From: Ensifer adhaerens
GTDB taxonomy: Bacteria > Pseudomonadota > Alphaproteobacteria > Rhizobiales > Rhizobiaceae
Direction: 5' to 3'
Assembly (NCBI RefSeq): GCF_002940685.1
Contig: NZ_PNFP01000009.1
Location: 124,001-188,000 of the forward strand
Length of the DNA: 64,000 bases
Shown here: one piece after another, positions 8,523-17,827 of the stretch
Numbering within the stretch: position 1 is the stretch's first letter
How the letters are laid out: each line of letters starts with the position of its first letter
Program-made: the position numbers and the translations under genes
Notes under the pieces: generated by a model
The model's database searches: none
Told to the model about the DNA's origin: nothing
The model's input: only the letters and a program-made list of their open reading frames with translations

Positions 8523-9581
8523 TCAAACCTCATCATTCATGCCGGCGGAAAGAGCCTGTGGCGGTTCGCCGCCATGGTACTTCGCCAGATCGATCTCGAT
8601 CTTCGACTTCAGGCCATTCTTCACCATGTCGTAGCCGACATCGATCGCGGCAGCGAAGCCCTCGGCATCCGCACCACCATGGCTCTTGATCACGACGCCA
8701 TTGAGGCCGAGGAACACGCCGCCATTGACCTTGCGCGGATCCATCTTCTCACGCAGGCGGTCGAATGCGCCCTTGGCCAGGATATAGCCGATCTTGGCAA
8801 GCAGGGTGCGCGACATCGCCGCGCGCAGATATTCGGCAATCTGGCGCGCCGTGCCTTCGGCCGCCTTCAGCGCGATATTGCCGGAGAAACCTTCGGTCAC
8901 GACGACGTCGACGGTTCCGCGACCGATGTCGTCGCCTTCGACGAAGCCGTAGTAGTCGAAACCGTCGATATTGGCCTCGCGGATCAGGCGGCCGGCTTCC
9001 TTGACCTCTTCCTGTCCCTTGATTTCCTCGACGCCAACGTTGAGAAGACCGACCGTCGGCCGCTCGATCTCGAAGAGCGCGCGGGCCATGGCGCCGCCCA
9101 TCAGCGCGAAGTCCATGAGCTGCTGCGCGTCCGCACCGATCGTCGCGCCGACATCGAGCACGATGCTTTCGCCTTTGAGCGTCGGCCAGATGGCGGCGAT
9201 CGCCGGACGCTGAATGCCCTGCATGGTGCGCAGACAGAAGACCGACATGGCCATCAGCGCACCGGTATTGCCGGCGGAAACGACGACGTCTGCCTCGCCG
9301 GCATTGATGGCGTCGATCGCTTTCCACATGCTCGACTTGCCACGACCGCGGCGAAGCGCCTGGCTTGGCTTCTCGTCCATGGCGACTGCGATCTCGCAAT
9401 CGTAAAAGGTGCTGTTGGCCTTCAGCTTCGGATATTTTTCAAGGAGGCCTGCGCACTGCGCTTCGATGCCGAACAAAACGAACTTGATGTCCGGATGACG
9501 TTCAAGCGCTCTTGCGGCGCCGGGGATGACGACTTCAGGACCATAGTCGCCCCCCATCACGTCAAGTGAAATTCTGACCAC
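8523..9581 (-). CDS. plsX: Phosphate acyltransferase PlsX
   Basis: Converts acyl-ACP to acyl-phosphate, the acyl donor for PlsY in phospholipid synthesis; peripheral membrane enzyme. The chosen start is GTG at 9581 (352 residues), because it gives the standard N terminus [15 protein letters not shown] with AAGGA about 10 nt upstream. A longer reading from 9632 would add 17 residues with no family match. Core motifs [17 protein letters not shown] and NGVVIKSHG are present. The yceD-like gene lies upstream, and rpmF, which often sits between the two in other bacteria, is absent here. Confidence 0.95.
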   Translation of the reverse strand: MVRISLDVMGGDYGPEVVIPGAARALERHPDIKFVLFGIEAQCAGLLEKYPKLKANSTFYDCEIAVAMDEKPSQALRRGRGKSSMWKAIDAINAGEADVVVSAGNTGALMAMSVFCLRTMQGIQRPAIAAIWPTLKGESIVLDVGATIGADAQQLMDFALMGGAMARALFEIERPTVGLLNVGVEEIKGQEEVKEAGRLIREANIDGFDYYGFVEGDDIGRGTVDVVVTEGFSGNIALKAAEGTARQIAEYLRAAMSRTLLAKIGYILAKGAFDRLREKMDPRKVNGGVFLGLNGVVIKSHGGADAEGFAAAIDVGYDMVKNGLKSKIEIDLAKYHGGEPPQALSAGMNDEV

Positions 9582-9783
9582 GCGTGTCTTATCCTTTATT
9601 TCTGCCACACAACACGTGCCGCCGCGGCGCACTCAACGGAAACGCATTGACGAAACATATTGCTTCTGACGCTTGAGCCAAGCACGCGGCAGATCGCTTT
9701 GGCGGCTCTTCTGGCCGGTTTGGGGCCAAAATACTGCTTTTCCTTTGCGTGACAACCGAATTGTAGATGACGCTTTCGCGACC

Positions 9784-10335
9784 TCAGTCCTTTTTCCAGT
9801 CCTTCAGGACGGCAAAGGGGTTCGGCTTCTTGTCATCGGCAGCTGTACTCTCGATGCGCTCGCCGAAGGTCACGCCAGGCTTACGCGGATAAGGGTCGAT
9901 CGCGAGCGCCACCTGCTCGCTGACGACGACGCCGGCGTCGATGGTATCGCCGGTGAAGGTGTCGGGAATATCTGGACCATCCGGGTCGAGAATCATCTCG
10001 CCGCCGTCATTGCTCGCCTGGCGGGCAAGCCGCGATCCCTCGGGCACCAAGATCGCCTCGACGGATTCGTCGATATCGGCCTCGACAGGCTCGAGCGTCA
10101 CAACACAGCTCTGCACGATGCGCGCCTTGACGTCGCCCTTGATCTTTACCCCATCCTTCTTCCAGCGCGCGATCTGCAGGTCGGCTTCGAGCGACAGAAC
10201 CTCGTTGATGTTCCAGAGCGCGGCAAGCGCCTTTCTTTCGCGCTCGTTGGCGGAGAGATGCACGCTGACCGCGTTCGCCGAAATGTGTCCCACCTTCACC
10301 GGGTAAGAGAAGGCCGGCTGGCTTTCGTCTTTCAT
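9784..10335 (-). CDS. YceD/DUF177 family protein
   Basis: Protein of 183 residues of the YceD (DUF177) family, which in many bacteria and plastids is linked to 23S rRNA metabolism. It has the family region ARIVQSCVVTLEPV with one conserved Cys, and the acidic C-terminal part DPYPRKPG followed by NPFAVLKDW. It lies upstream of plsX-fabH on the same strand, matching the yceD-(rpmF)-plsX-fabH order, though here L32 is missing between them. The function inference is from the family only. Confidence 0.85.
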   Translation of the reverse strand: MKDESQPAFSYPVKVGHISANAVSVHLSANERERKALAALWNINEVLSLEADLQIARWKKDGVKIKGDVKARIVQSCVVTLEPVEADIDESVEAILVPEGSRLARQASNDGGEMILDPDGPDIPDTFTGDTIDAGVVVSEQVALAIDPYPRKPGVTFGERIESTAADDKKPNPFAVLKDWKKD

Positions 10336-10422
10336 GATTGGATCCTTCCTCGCGCGGGCATCCTGGCACCCTCGCGAACGCGGCCGCCGACCGGCTGCCG
10401 GTGGCGACGCTCTTGTTCTCTA

Positions 10423-10965
10423 TTACGCCCCAGCCGGCGGAATGTGCAACTGCCCGGTCTCGATGGCCTCTTCCGAGACATCGACGAGCTGTGCCTCGAC
10501 CGCCAGCAGATAACTCGCAAGCGGCACCATCGAAGGCGCGGCGTCGCCGCCGTCCGGATGGAAGTTGCGCCGGAGTGCCGCCGCCAGGGCCTCGGCGTCC
10601 TTCGCCTCCAGCGCCGTCGCATAGGATTCGAGGCGGCCATAATACATGCTGGCCAGCTTCTTCATCTTCTTCGGCACGCCGGCATCACCGACGCCGAGTT
10701 CACGGATCGAGTGATCGACGTCCTCGAAGAAGGCATCGATGATCTCCTGGGCGATTTCCTGGCCGGGTCTTGCCGAGGCGCGCGTGCGCCGGAAATAGAG
10801 GATCAGCGTCGCCGACAGCATCTCGAACCGACCCATGACCGTGTCCGGCACGTCGAGGTCGGTATAAAGGTAGGGCTGGCGCGCCGCCGCCGTCAGCAAT
10901 GCATATTGCCGCTCGACAATCGCGGTATTGCCGCTTTTTCTTTTAAACAGTCCAAAAATCATCAC
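10423..10965 (-). CDS. Ubiquinol-cytochrome c chaperone family protein (CBP3/UQCC1-like)
   Basis: Protein of 180 residues matching the chaperone family that helps assembly of cytochrome b in the bc1 complex in mitochondria and alphaproteobacteria. Diagnostic stretches are QPYLYTDLDVPDTVMGRFEM and LILYFRRTR, followed by EIAQEIIDAFFEDVDHSIRE and GVPKKMKKLASMYYGRL. The extreme N terminus (MMIFGLFKRK) could associate with the membrane. It is divergent from bamE with about 135 nt between starts and precedes the yceD-like gene. Confidence 0.88.
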   Translation of the reverse strand: MMIFGLFKRKSGNTAIVERQYALLTAAARQPYLYTDLDVPDTVMGRFEMLSATLILYFRRTRASARPGQEIAQEIIDAFFEDVDHSIRELGVGDAGVPKKMKKLASMYYGRLESYATALEAKDAEALAAALRRNFHPDGGDAAPSMVPLASYLLAVEAQLVDVSEEAIETGQLHIPPAGA

Positions 10966-11100
10966 AAAGCTCGGGCTTGGCTTTCTCGAAATGCGCGCAA
11001 GCGCCCATCCCGTTGTTGCATGACAGCCGAAGCTGGTTTACCGAAGCAGGCACGAATTGCAATGGCGGATCTGCCATCGTTTCTCCAAGGGGAGCTGTCG

Positions 11101-11607
11101 TTGACGAAGCGGTATTTGAGAAGAAATTTTAAGACCCTCGGCCGCGTGGCGGTCGTAGCCACCATTGCCGGCTTTACCCTTTCCGCCTGCCAGTCCGCCA
11201 ATGTCGGTGAAGTTCTCCATCAGGGTTATGTGGTTGACCAGGAAACGCTAAATCTCGTTCCGGCCGGCTCCAGCCGCGAGCAGGTGCTGCTTTCGCTCGG
11301 CACGCCCTCGACGACGGCAACCTTCGACAACGAAGTGTTCTACTACATTTCGCAGACGCGCAAGCGCCCCGTCGCCTTCATGAAGCCACAGCTGATCGAC
11401 CAGTCGATTCTCGCCGTCTATTTCGACAAGGAAGGCACGGTCAGCCAGCTCGCCCACTACACGCTGAAGGACGGCAAGGTCTTCGACATGCTGACGCGCA
11501 CGACGCCGACGGGCGGCAAGGAAACGAGCTTCCTCGGCCAGCTGCTGACGGGTCCCGGCGCCGGTCAGGCCGCCGCAAGAAGCCTGTTCAAGGACTTCGG
11601 CAACTAA
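11101..11607 (+). CDS. bamE: Outer membrane protein assembly factor BamE (OmlA/SmpA family lipoprotein)
   Basis: Lipoprotein subunit of the BAM complex that inserts beta-barrel proteins into the outer membrane. The start is TTG at 11101, preceded by AAGGGGAG at 6 nt spacing; an ATG at 11062 is less well placed. The 168-residue product has a signal sequence with lipobox LSAC, then the SmpA/OmlA domain: LNLVPAGSSREQVLLSLGTPS and ATFDNEVFYYISQ. The C-terminal tail is longer than in enteric bacteria (GGKETSFLGQLL and beyond), as usual in rhizobia. It ends at a strong shared terminator. Confidence 0.92.
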   Translation: MTKRYLRRNFKTLGRVAVVATIAGFTLSACQSANVGEVLHQGYVVDQETLNLVPAGSSREQVLLSLGTPSTTATFDNEVFYYISQTRKRPVAFMKPQLIDQSILAVYFDKEGTVSQLAHYTLKDGKVFDMLTRTTPTGGKETSFLGQLLTGPGAGQAAARSLFKDFGN

Positions 11608-11620
11608 GCCTCCTCCCTTC

Positions 11621-11665
11621 CAAACAAAAGGCCCGCGGAACGATGTTCCGCGGGCCTTTTGTTTG
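11621..11665. terminator. Perfect bidirectional intrinsic terminator (bamE / hppA)
   Basis: A perfect 21-bp inverted repeat (arms 11621-11641 and 11645-11665) with a 3-nt GAT loop. The GC-rich core GGCCCGCGGAAC is flanked by an A run on one side and a T run on the other, so it works in both directions between the convergent bamE and hppA genes. Confidence 0.95.
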
Positions 11666-11678
11666 TTCGGCGATGCGA

Positions 11679-13814
11679 TCAGGCGAGGACGGCCAGAAGC
11701 AGCAGCGCCACGATGTTGGTGATCTTGATCGCCGGGTTGACGGCCGGCCCGGCCGTGTCCTTGTAGGGGTCGCCGACGGTGTCGCCAGTCACAGACGCCT
11801 TGTGGGCGTCGGAGCCCTTGAGATGGCGCTCGCCGTTCTTGTCGACGAAGCCATCCTCGAAACTCTTCTTGGCGTTGTCCCAGGCGCCGCCGCCCGAGGT
11901 CATCGAGATCGCCACGAAGAGGCCGTTGACGATGACGCCGAGCAGAGATGCACCCAGAGCCGCGAAGGCCGAAGCCTTCGAGCCCGAGAGCAGCAGCACA
12001 CCGAAATAGACGACAAGGGGCGCCAGCACAGGCAGCAGCGAAGGAATGACCATCTCACGGATCGCCGCCTTCGTCAGAAGGTCGACGGCGCGGCCATAGT
12101 CCGGCCGTTCCCTGCCTTCCATGATGCCGGGCTTTTCGCGGAACTGACGGCGAACCTCCTCGACGATCGAGCCGGCCGCACGACCGACTGCAGTCATCGC
12201 GATGCCGCCGAAGAGGTAGGGAATGAGGCCGCCGAAGATCAGACCCGCAACCACGTAAGGGTTGGAGAGATCGAAGGAGATCTGGCCTACATCGGCGAAG
12301 TACGGATACTTGTCGCCATTGGCGGCGAAGTAGCTGAGGTCGTTCGCATAGGCGGCGAAGAGCACCAGCGCGCCGAGACCGGCCGAGCCGATCGCGTAAC
12401 CCTTGGTGACGGCCTTGGTGGTGTTGCCGACGGCGTCGAGCGCGTCGGTGGACTTGCGCACTTCCGGCGGCAGATGCGACATCTCCGCGATGCCCCCGGC
12501 ATTGTCGGTGACCGGCCCGAAGGCGTCGAGCGCCACGATCATGCCGGCAAGGCCGAGCATGGCGGTGACGGCGATGCCGGTTCCGAAGAGGCCGGCGAGC
12601 TGGTAGGTGGCGATGATGCCGCCGACGATGACGATCGCCGGCAGAGCCGTCGATTCCAGCGAGACGGCAAGTCCCTGGATGACGTTGGTGCCGTGGCCGG
12701 TGACCGACGCCTGCGCGATCGAATTTACCGGCCGCTTGTTGGTGCCGGTATAGTACTCCGTGATCACCACGATCAGGGCCGTGACGACAAGGCCGAGAAT
12801 GCCGCAGATGAACAGGTTCCAGCCGGTGATGTCCTTGCCGGCAACGGTGCCGATCGAACCCCAACCGATCGTAAAGGATGTGGCGGCGCCGAGACCGAGG
12901 ATCGACAGGACACCGGTCACGATCAGGCCCTTGTAGAGAGCGCCCATGATCGAGTTGTTGGACCCGAGCTTGACGAAGAAGGTGCCCACGATCGAGGTGA
13001 TGATGCAGGCTGCGCAGATCGCCAGCGGATAGACCATGACGCTCGCCAGCAACGGCGTGCCGGCAAAGAAGATCGCCGCCAGAACCATGGTTGCAACGAC
13101 CGACACCGCGTAGGTCTCGAACAGGTCGGCCGCCATGCCGGCGCAGTCGCCGACATTGTCGCCGACGTTGTCGGCAATGGTCGCCGGGTTGCGCGGGTCG
13201 TCCTCGGGAATGCCGGCTTCGACCTTGCCGACGAGGTCGCCGCCAACGTCGGCACCCTTGGTGAAGATGCCACCGCCGAGACGGGCAAAGATCGAAATCA
13301 GCGAAGCGCCGAAGCCGAGTGATACCAGCGCATCGATGACTTCGCGCGAGGCGGGCTCATGCCCGAGGCCGGCCGTGAGGACGACGTAGTAGACGGAGAC
13401 GCCAAGGAGCGCCAGGCCGGCCACCAGAAGGCCGGTGATCGCGCCGGATTTGAAAGCAATATCGAGGCCGGAGGCGAGGCTCACGGACGCCGCCTGGGCA
13501 GTGCGGACGTTTGCCCGAACCGAAACATGCATGCCGATGAAGCCCGCGGCACCCGAAAGGATCGCACCGATCAGAAAGCCGAAAGCGGCAGCGGGGGAAA
13601 GAAGAACCCAAGCGGTGATGAATACGACGACACCGACGATGGCAATGGTCTTGTATTGACGCGTGAGATAGGCCTGTGCCCCTTCACGAATGTAGCCTGC
13701 GATTTCTTGCATGCGGGCGTTCCCCTGGTCGGCGGCCAGCACCGACTGTGTTGCCCAGATGGCGTAAGCCACCGCGAGCAACCCGCATGCGATAACGCCC
13801 AATAAAATGGTCAT
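11679..13814 (-). CDS. hppA: Membrane-bound proton-translocating pyrophosphatase (K+-insensitive type)
   Basis: Integral membrane pump that couples pyrophosphate hydrolysis to H+ export; 711 residues with about 16 membrane helices. Substrate-site motifs are intact: [13 protein letters not shown], then [20 protein letters not shown] and the C-terminal [14 protein letters not shown]. In the cation-selectivity motif the sequence reads GNTTKA; the Lys is the residue known to mark potassium-independent enzymes, where Ala marks dependent ones. The start ATG has GGAGGG 9 nt upstream. The gene converges on bamE. Such pumps are common in rhizobia and linked to acidocalcisome-like granules and low-energy states. 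Confidence 0.97.
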   Translation of the reverse strand: MTILLGVIACGLLAVAYAIWATQSVLAADQGNARMQEIAGYIREGAQAYLTRQYKTIAIVGVVVFITAWVLLSPAAAFGFLIGAILSGAAGFIGMHVSVRANVRTAQAASVSLASGLDIAFKSGAITGLLVAGLALLGVSVYYVVLTAGLGHEPASREVIDALVSLGFGASLISIFARLGGGIFTKGADVGGDLVGKVEAGIPEDDPRNPATIADNVGDNVGDCAGMAADLFETYAVSVVATMVLAAIFFAGTPLLASVMVYPLAICAACIITSIVGTFFVKLGSNNSIMGALYKGLIVTGVLSILGLGAATSFTIGWGSIGTVAGKDITGWNLFICGILGLVVTALIVVITEYYTGTNKRPVNSIAQASVTGHGTNVIQGLAVSLESTALPAIVIVGGIIATYQLAGLFGTGIAVTAMLGLAGMIVALDAFGPVTDNAGGIAEMSHLPPEVRKSTDALDAVGNTTKAVTKGYAIGSAGLGALVLFAAYANDLSYFAANGDKYPYFADVGQISFDLSNPYVVAGLIFGGLIPYLFGGIAMTAVGRAAGSIVEEVRRQFREKPGIMEGRERPDYGRAVDLLTKAAIREMVIPSLLPVLAPLVVYFGVLLLSGSKASAFAALGASLLGVIVNGLFVAISMTSGGGAWDNAKKSFEDGFVDKNGERHLKGSDAHKASVTGDTVGDPYKDTAGPAVNPAIKITNIVALLLLAVLA

Positions 13815-14011
13815 TTCGCATTACCCTCCGTTACAACCCGCGGACTCACTCCCGGCCGCAGGCCCCTCAAAACCGCGAATCACGCACCACCTCCTCAAGC
13901 AGCACCCCTCACGGCGCGGCCAGAGTGCGGTTGCAACGGGAGATCGTCAAGCCCCGGAAAACGCCGGGTAGAAGGCGTTCCGATCGCTTTGATTTTCAGG
14001 AGAAGGAGGCG

Positions 14012-15241
14012 TTAGGCAGCGGCCTTGCGCGGTGCCCGCTTCAAGAGCAGCAAGAGGATGAGGCAGACGATCGTCACCGGCCACACGACCGCGTTCAGCA
14101 TGTCCCAGCCATAGGCGGTGAGGACCTTGCCCGACGCAAACGACGACAGGGCCACCGTGGTGAACAGGATGATGTCGTGGAAGGCCTGAACCTTGTCGGC
14201 TTCCTGCGGGCGGTAGCTGCTGGCGACGATCGCCGTCGAGCCGATGAAACCGAAGTTCCAGCCAAGGCCGAGCAGCACGAGTGCGCCCCAGAAGTTCCAG
14301 AGTTCGATGCCCATGTGCGCAACCGCCGCGCAGGCCATCAGGAGAAGCAGGCCGCAGCCGACGATGCGCTCGGCGCCGAAGCGGCTGATAAGCATGCCCG
14401 TGACGAAGCTTGGCGCGAACATCGCCAGCACGTGCCACTGGATGCCAAGTGTCGCAAGTTCGGTCGAAAAACCGCAGCCTATCACCATGGCAACCGGCGC
14501 ACCGGTCATCATGAAGGTCATGAGGGCGTAGCTGGAAATGCCGCAGATCATGCCGGTGGCGAAACGCTGACTACGGACGATCGCGCCAAGGGGACGGACG
14601 GTCTGGTCGTGGTGACCGCTCGTGATCGCCCCCGGCTCGGGCAGCCGCAGCGGCGCGAAGAAGAACGCGGCGAGCAGGCAGACGGGCAAGAGCACGGCAA
14701 AGGCGCCAGCAAAGGCGACCGGGGCGAACAGGTCGCCGGCGAAGATGACGATCTGGGGACCGAGAACGGCCGAAATGATACCGCCGCCAAGGATCAGCGA
14801 GATCGCCTTGGGCTTGTAGAACGACGGCGAAGCATCGGCGGCGGCGAAACGCAGCTTCTGCGTAAAGCCGTTCGACGAGCCGAGCATCGCAAGAGCGAAG
14901 GCGAAGAGCCAGAAGTTTTCGCGAAAAAGCGCGACGGCGGCGAGTGCTGCCCCGGCGGCCGCGATTGCAGTCCCGCTCATGAAGGCGAAGCGCCGGCCGA
15001 TCACACGCGACAACACCGCAACCAGCACGACGCCGAGCGCCATGCCGACGTTGAATGCGGTGAGCGGCGCGGTGGCCAGCGACTTGTCCTCTGCCAGCAT
15101 CTGGTAGCCGGCGACACCGCCGACCGAAAAGCAGATGGGCCCGACGACGCCGAGCACGGCCTGTGCGGCGGTCAGGAGGTAAACGTTGCGGCGTGTTTCG
15201 CGAAGGGTCGCCCCCATGTCATCAGCAGCAACCGCAACCAT
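14012..15241 (-). CDS. MFS transporter
   Basis: Predicted 12-helix secondary transporter of 409 residues. The start at 15241 has AGGAAG about 8 nt upstream and begins 5 nt after the nusB stop, so it is probably the last gene of ribH-nusB-MFS. The loop between helices 2 and 3 has SRVIGRRFAFMSG, the usual MFS Arg-rich motif, repeated in the second half as ISRFGAERIVG. Substrate is unknown; the link to riboflavin genes is positional only. Confidence 0.85.
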   Translation of the reverse strand: MVAVAADDMGATLRETRRNVYLLTAAQAVLGVVGPICFSVGGVAGYQMLAEDKSLATAPLTAFNVGMALGVVLVAVLSRVIGRRFAFMSGTAIAAAGAALAAVALFRENFWLFAFALAMLGSSNGFTQKLRFAAADASPSFYKPKAISLILGGGIISAVLGPQIVIFAGDLFAPVAFAGAFAVLLPVCLLAAFFFAPLRLPEPGAITSGHHDQTVRPLGAIVRSQRFATGMICGISSYALMTFMMTGAPVAMVIGCGFSTELATLGIQWHVLAMFAPSFVTGMLISRFGAERIVGCGLLLLMACAAVAHMGIELWNFWGALVLLGLGWNFGFIGSTAIVASSYRPQEADKVQAFHDIILFTTVALSSFASGKVLTAYGWDMLNAVVWPVTIVCLILLLLLKRAPRKAAA

Positions 15242-15246
15242 CAAGC

Positions 15247-15729
15247 TTACTTCCTCGGTTCGCCGCGGACCTGCCTGGCAATGCGGTCGAGGACGGCATT
15301 GACCAGCTTGGGCTCGTCATCCGAGAAGAAAGCCTTGGCGATCTCGACATATTCCGTGACGATCACCGGAACCGGCACATCCTTGCGCTCGAGCATCTCG
15401 AAGGTGCCGGCGCGCAGGATGGCGCGCACGGTGGAATCGAGGCGCGACAGCGCCCAGTCGTCCTGGAGGGCCGAGCCGATCAGCGGATCAAGCTTGCGCT
15501 GGTCGCGCACGACACCGGCGACAATCGACCGGAACCAGGAGGCGTCAGCCTTCAGGTAGGTGTCGCCATCGACGTCCTGTCCGAGGCGATGCGCTTCGTA
15601 TTCAGCAACCACTTCCAGGACGCCGGTGCCGCCGATATCCATCTGATAGAGCGCCTGCACCGCGGCAAGGCGTGCTGCACCGCGCTGGTTGACCTGCTTC
15701 AGCGGTTGATCCGAGGGGGTTTTCGTCAC
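15247..15729 (-). CDS. nusB: Transcription antitermination factor NusB
   Basis: All-helical RNA-binding protein that acts with NusE at boxA in rRNA antitermination. It is 160 residues. Family marks are [15 protein letters not shown] near the N terminus, the middle [26 protein letters not shown], and the C-terminal [17 protein letters not shown] and [14 protein letters not shown]. It overlaps ribH by 4 nt (ATGA), the conserved ribH-nusB pair. Confidence 0.96.
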   Translation of the reverse strand: MTKTPSDQPLKQVNQRGAARLAAVQALYQMDIGGTGVLEVVAEYEAHRLGQDVDGDTYLKADASWFRSIVAGVVRDQRKLDPLIGSALQDDWALSRLDSTVRAILRAGTFEMLERKDVPVPVIVTEYVEIAKAFFSDDEPKLVNAVLDRIARQVRGEPRK

Positions 15730-16187
15730 TTTTCCGTGCCCAATTTCTTCTTAAGTTCAATCATGGTCAGTGCCGCACGCGCAGCAAAGCCACCCTTGTC
15801 GCCTTCCGACCGGCGGGCGCGCGCCCAGGCCTGGTCGTCGTTCTCGACCGTCAGGATACCATTGCCGATCGCCAGGCTCTCGCTGACGGCGAGGTCCATG
15901 ATCGCGCGCGAGGATTCGTTCGCGACGATATCGAAATGATAGGTTTCGCCGCGGATGACCATGCCAAGGGCAACGAAACCGTCATACTCCGTGCCGCCCT
16001 CATCGGCGCCGTCGAGCGCCATGGCGATCGCCGGCGGGATTTCGAGCGCACCCGGAACGGTCACGATATCATAGGTGGCCCCGGCTGCGTCCAGCGCATG
16101 TTTGGCGCCGTCGAGCAATGCATCGGCCATATCGTCATAGAAACGCGCTTCCACAATCAGGATGTGGGCTGCCGTGGTCTCTGCCAT
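15726..16187 (-). CDS. ribH: 6,7-dimethyl-8-ribityllumazine synthase
   Basis: Penultimate step of riboflavin synthesis: joins 5-amino-6-ribitylaminouracil with dihydroxybutanone phosphate. The 153-residue protein has the substrate-binding segments [32 protein letters not shown] with the catalytic His, and [14 protein letters not shown]. It is first in ribH-nusB. Its partner genes ribE and ribD are 3 kb away on the same strand, separated by four genes on the opposite strand. Confidence 0.96.
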   Translation of the reverse strand: MAETTAAHILIVEARFYDDMADALLDGAKHALDAAGATYDIVTVPGALEIPPAIAMALDGADEGGTEYDGFVALGMVIRGETYHFDIVANESSRAIMDLAVSESLAIGNGILTVENDDQAWARARRSEGDKGGFAARAALTMIELKKKLGTEK

Positions 16188-16418
16188 GGATCACCTGTCT
16201 TTGAGAGTTCCGCGCCGGATGCGACCGGCTGAGGCGGCGGTCAAACCACGCCCGGCGCCGAATGGCAAGCAAATTCCGCCGCGGACGGCCTTTTGCCGCG
16301 TCCGCAGGACCGCACACGCCACCGTCGCCACGACAAAAAGTCAACGCCGCCCATCTTGCGCTGCAGCCCCGTTGGCCTCAGGTTTCGAAGTCATCGAGAT
16401 CCAAGCTGGACTTTTCGC

Positions 16419-17111
16419 ATGCCCGACATCGGTTCGACTGACATCGTCCTTCCCGTGAAACCGCTCGCGGTCGTCTTCGACATGGACGGATTGCTCTTCG
16501 ACACCGAAGCGCTCTACCGCGACGCGATGATCCGGACGGCGGCGGAGCTCGGCCATGACATGCCTGTCTCCCTTTATCTCGATACGATCGGACTTTCGGC
16601 CGAGGCGACACGCCTGTTGCTGAGGAGCCGTTTTGGTGATGCCTTCGACCTCGCCCGGTTCTGGGAGCGTGCCTCCGGGCAATTTGCGATGATGGCTGCG
16701 ACCGAACTGCGGCTGAAGCCAGGTGTCGTCGATCTGCTCGACCTGCTCGACGGCATGGGCCTGCCGTTTGCGATTGCCACCTCGTCACAGCACCACGACG
16801 TCCAGCGCAATCTCGACGGGCACGGATTGCGCGCCCGCTTTCCGACGGTCGTTGCCTATGGCGACTACGACAACGGCAAGCCGCACCCGGCCCCGTTCCT
16901 GACAGCGGCAAGTCGGCTCGGTGTCGCGCCGCAGTATTGCCTCGCGCTGGAAGACAGCCATAACGGCGTGCGTTCGGCTTCGTCTGCCGGCATGATGACG
17001 GTCATGGTGCCCGACCTCCTGCCACCGACCGAAGAAATGAAAACCCTTTGCGTTGGGATCGCCAGGTGTCTTCACGAGGTCGCCGCGGCGCTGAGCGACA
17101 GACGGACGTGA
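16419..17111 (+). CDS. HAD-superfamily phosphatase (beta-phosphoglucomutase-like subgroup)
   Basis: Predicted small-molecule phosphatase or phosphomutase, 230 residues. HAD motif I is VFDMDGLLFDTE with the nucleophile and acid/base Asp pair; motif II is AIATSS; motif III Lys is in YDNGKPHPAPF; motif IV is ALEDSHNGVRSA. A helical cap inserted after motif I gives the beta-PGM/GPP subclass. The ATG at 16419 is chosen because it places motif I close to the N terminus; its ribosome-binding site is weak. It is the first of four plus-strand genes lying between ribH and ribE. Some members dephosphorylate riboflavin intermediates or FMN, so a role there is possible but unproven. Confidence 0.85.
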   Translation: MPDIGSTDIVLPVKPLAVVFDMDGLLFDTEALYRDAMIRTAAELGHDMPVSLYLDTIGLSAEATRLLLRSRFGDAFDLARFWERASGQFAMMAATELRLKPGVVDLLDLLDGMGLPFAIATSSQHHDVQRNLDGHGLRARFPTVVAYGDYDNGKPHPAPFLTAASRLGVAPQYCLALEDSHNGVRSASSAGMMTVMVPDLLPPTEEMKTLCVGIARCLHEVAAALSDRRT

Positions 17112-17202
17112 GCGCGCAGTTCGGCGTTAAACCAACGCGCGATAGCGTCCAGATGCCTTCGCCAATGGATTGCAACACTAGGATGTATTCCTGTAACCAT
17201 CG

Positions 17203-17218
17203 TCGCTAATTTTAGCGA
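17203..17218. promoter_or_regulatory. Perfect 16-nt palindrome upstream of the cupin gene (candidate operator)
   Basis: TCGCTAATTTTAGCGA: two 7-nt arms with a 2-nt spacer, about 85 nt before the GTG start of the cupin gene. It is AT-rich at the centre within GC-rich DNA, has no T run and is too short for a terminator, so a dimeric regulator site is the better guess. Confidence 0.4.
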
Positions 17219-17302
17219 TCGCAGGTTGACGACGGGACGAACGCGCGACACGGATAGAACGTATTAGCGTTGCCGCGACAACGGTACGCGAGGGAGGAAC
17301 AT

Positions 17303-17803
17303 GTGACCGATACGAAAAAGCCGATCGTTAATCCCAAAAACCTAGAACTCGACCACTGGACGCAAGGCACCTTTTTCGAATCCCGTGACGCCGCCTTCGG
17401 CGCGCTACTCGGCCTCAAGGATCTCGGCATAGGCTACGGCGAAGTACCGCCGGGCAAGTCCGGCTGCCCGTTCCACAATCACCACGTCGAAGAAGAGCTT
17501 TTCATCATCATCGAAGGTGAAGGCACCTATCGCTTCGGCAGCGAGCGATATCCGGTCGGCCCCGGCGACATCATGGGCGCCCCTGCGGGTGGACCGGAAA
17601 CGGCCCACCACCTGATCAACACCGGCTCGGTGCCGCTCAAGTACCTTTCCATCTCGACCAAGGCGGCCACGGAGATCTGCGAGTATCCGGACTCCGGCAA
17701 ATTCCTTGCCAGGACGCGCGGTTCCGATGGCCAAAGACGCTTCCTTTTCACCGGCCGTCCGGAAAGCGATGTCGACTACTGGGACGGCGAGCCCGGCGCC
17801 TGA
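17303..17803 (+). CDS. Cupin domain protein
   Basis: Single-domain cupin of 166 residues, function unknown. The metal site is complete: HNHHVEEELFIIIEGEG (motif 1, HxH and Glu) and PAGGPETAHHLINTG (motif 2 His). GTG at 17303 is chosen because AGGGAGGAA lies at ideal spacing. The C-terminal part (RRFLFTGRPESDVDYWDGE) is shared by a cupin subgroup in rhizobia. A GNAT gene follows 24 nt downstream, so the two may form an operon. Cupins of this size may be isomerases, dioxygenases or sensors; nothing here decides. Confidence 0.8.
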   Translation: MTDTKKPIVNPKNLELDHWTQGTFFESRDAAFGALLGLKDLGIGYGEVPPGKSGCPFHNHHVEEELFIIIEGEGTYRFGSERYPVGPGDIMGAPAGGPETAHHLINTGSVPLKYLSISTKAATEICEYPDSGKFLARTRGSDGQRRFLFTGRPESDVDYWDGEPGA

Positions 17804-17827
17804 TTTCATCACAGCTTAGGATCGAAC

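Noticed and set aside
9673-11607. A 644-residue plus-strand reading frame running across the DUF177 and UQCC genes into bamE
   Set aside because: Most of it is the antisense shadow of the two minus-strand genes in GC-rich DNA. Only the last 168 codons, from the TTG at 11101, look like a protein (BamE).
11643-13322. A 559-residue plus-strand frame opposite hppA
   Set aside because: Composition is rich in Arg, Asp, Gly and His, typical of an antisense shadow; the minus strand holds a fully conserved pyrophosphatase.
13925-15559. A 544-residue plus-strand frame opposite the MFS gene and nusB
   Set aside because: Shadow frame with no start signal, membrane segments or family motifs.
15726-16418. 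FMN riboswitch in front of ribH
   Set aside because: I looked for the conserved AGGGGC/FMN aptamer pattern near ribH, ribE and ribD and did not find it.
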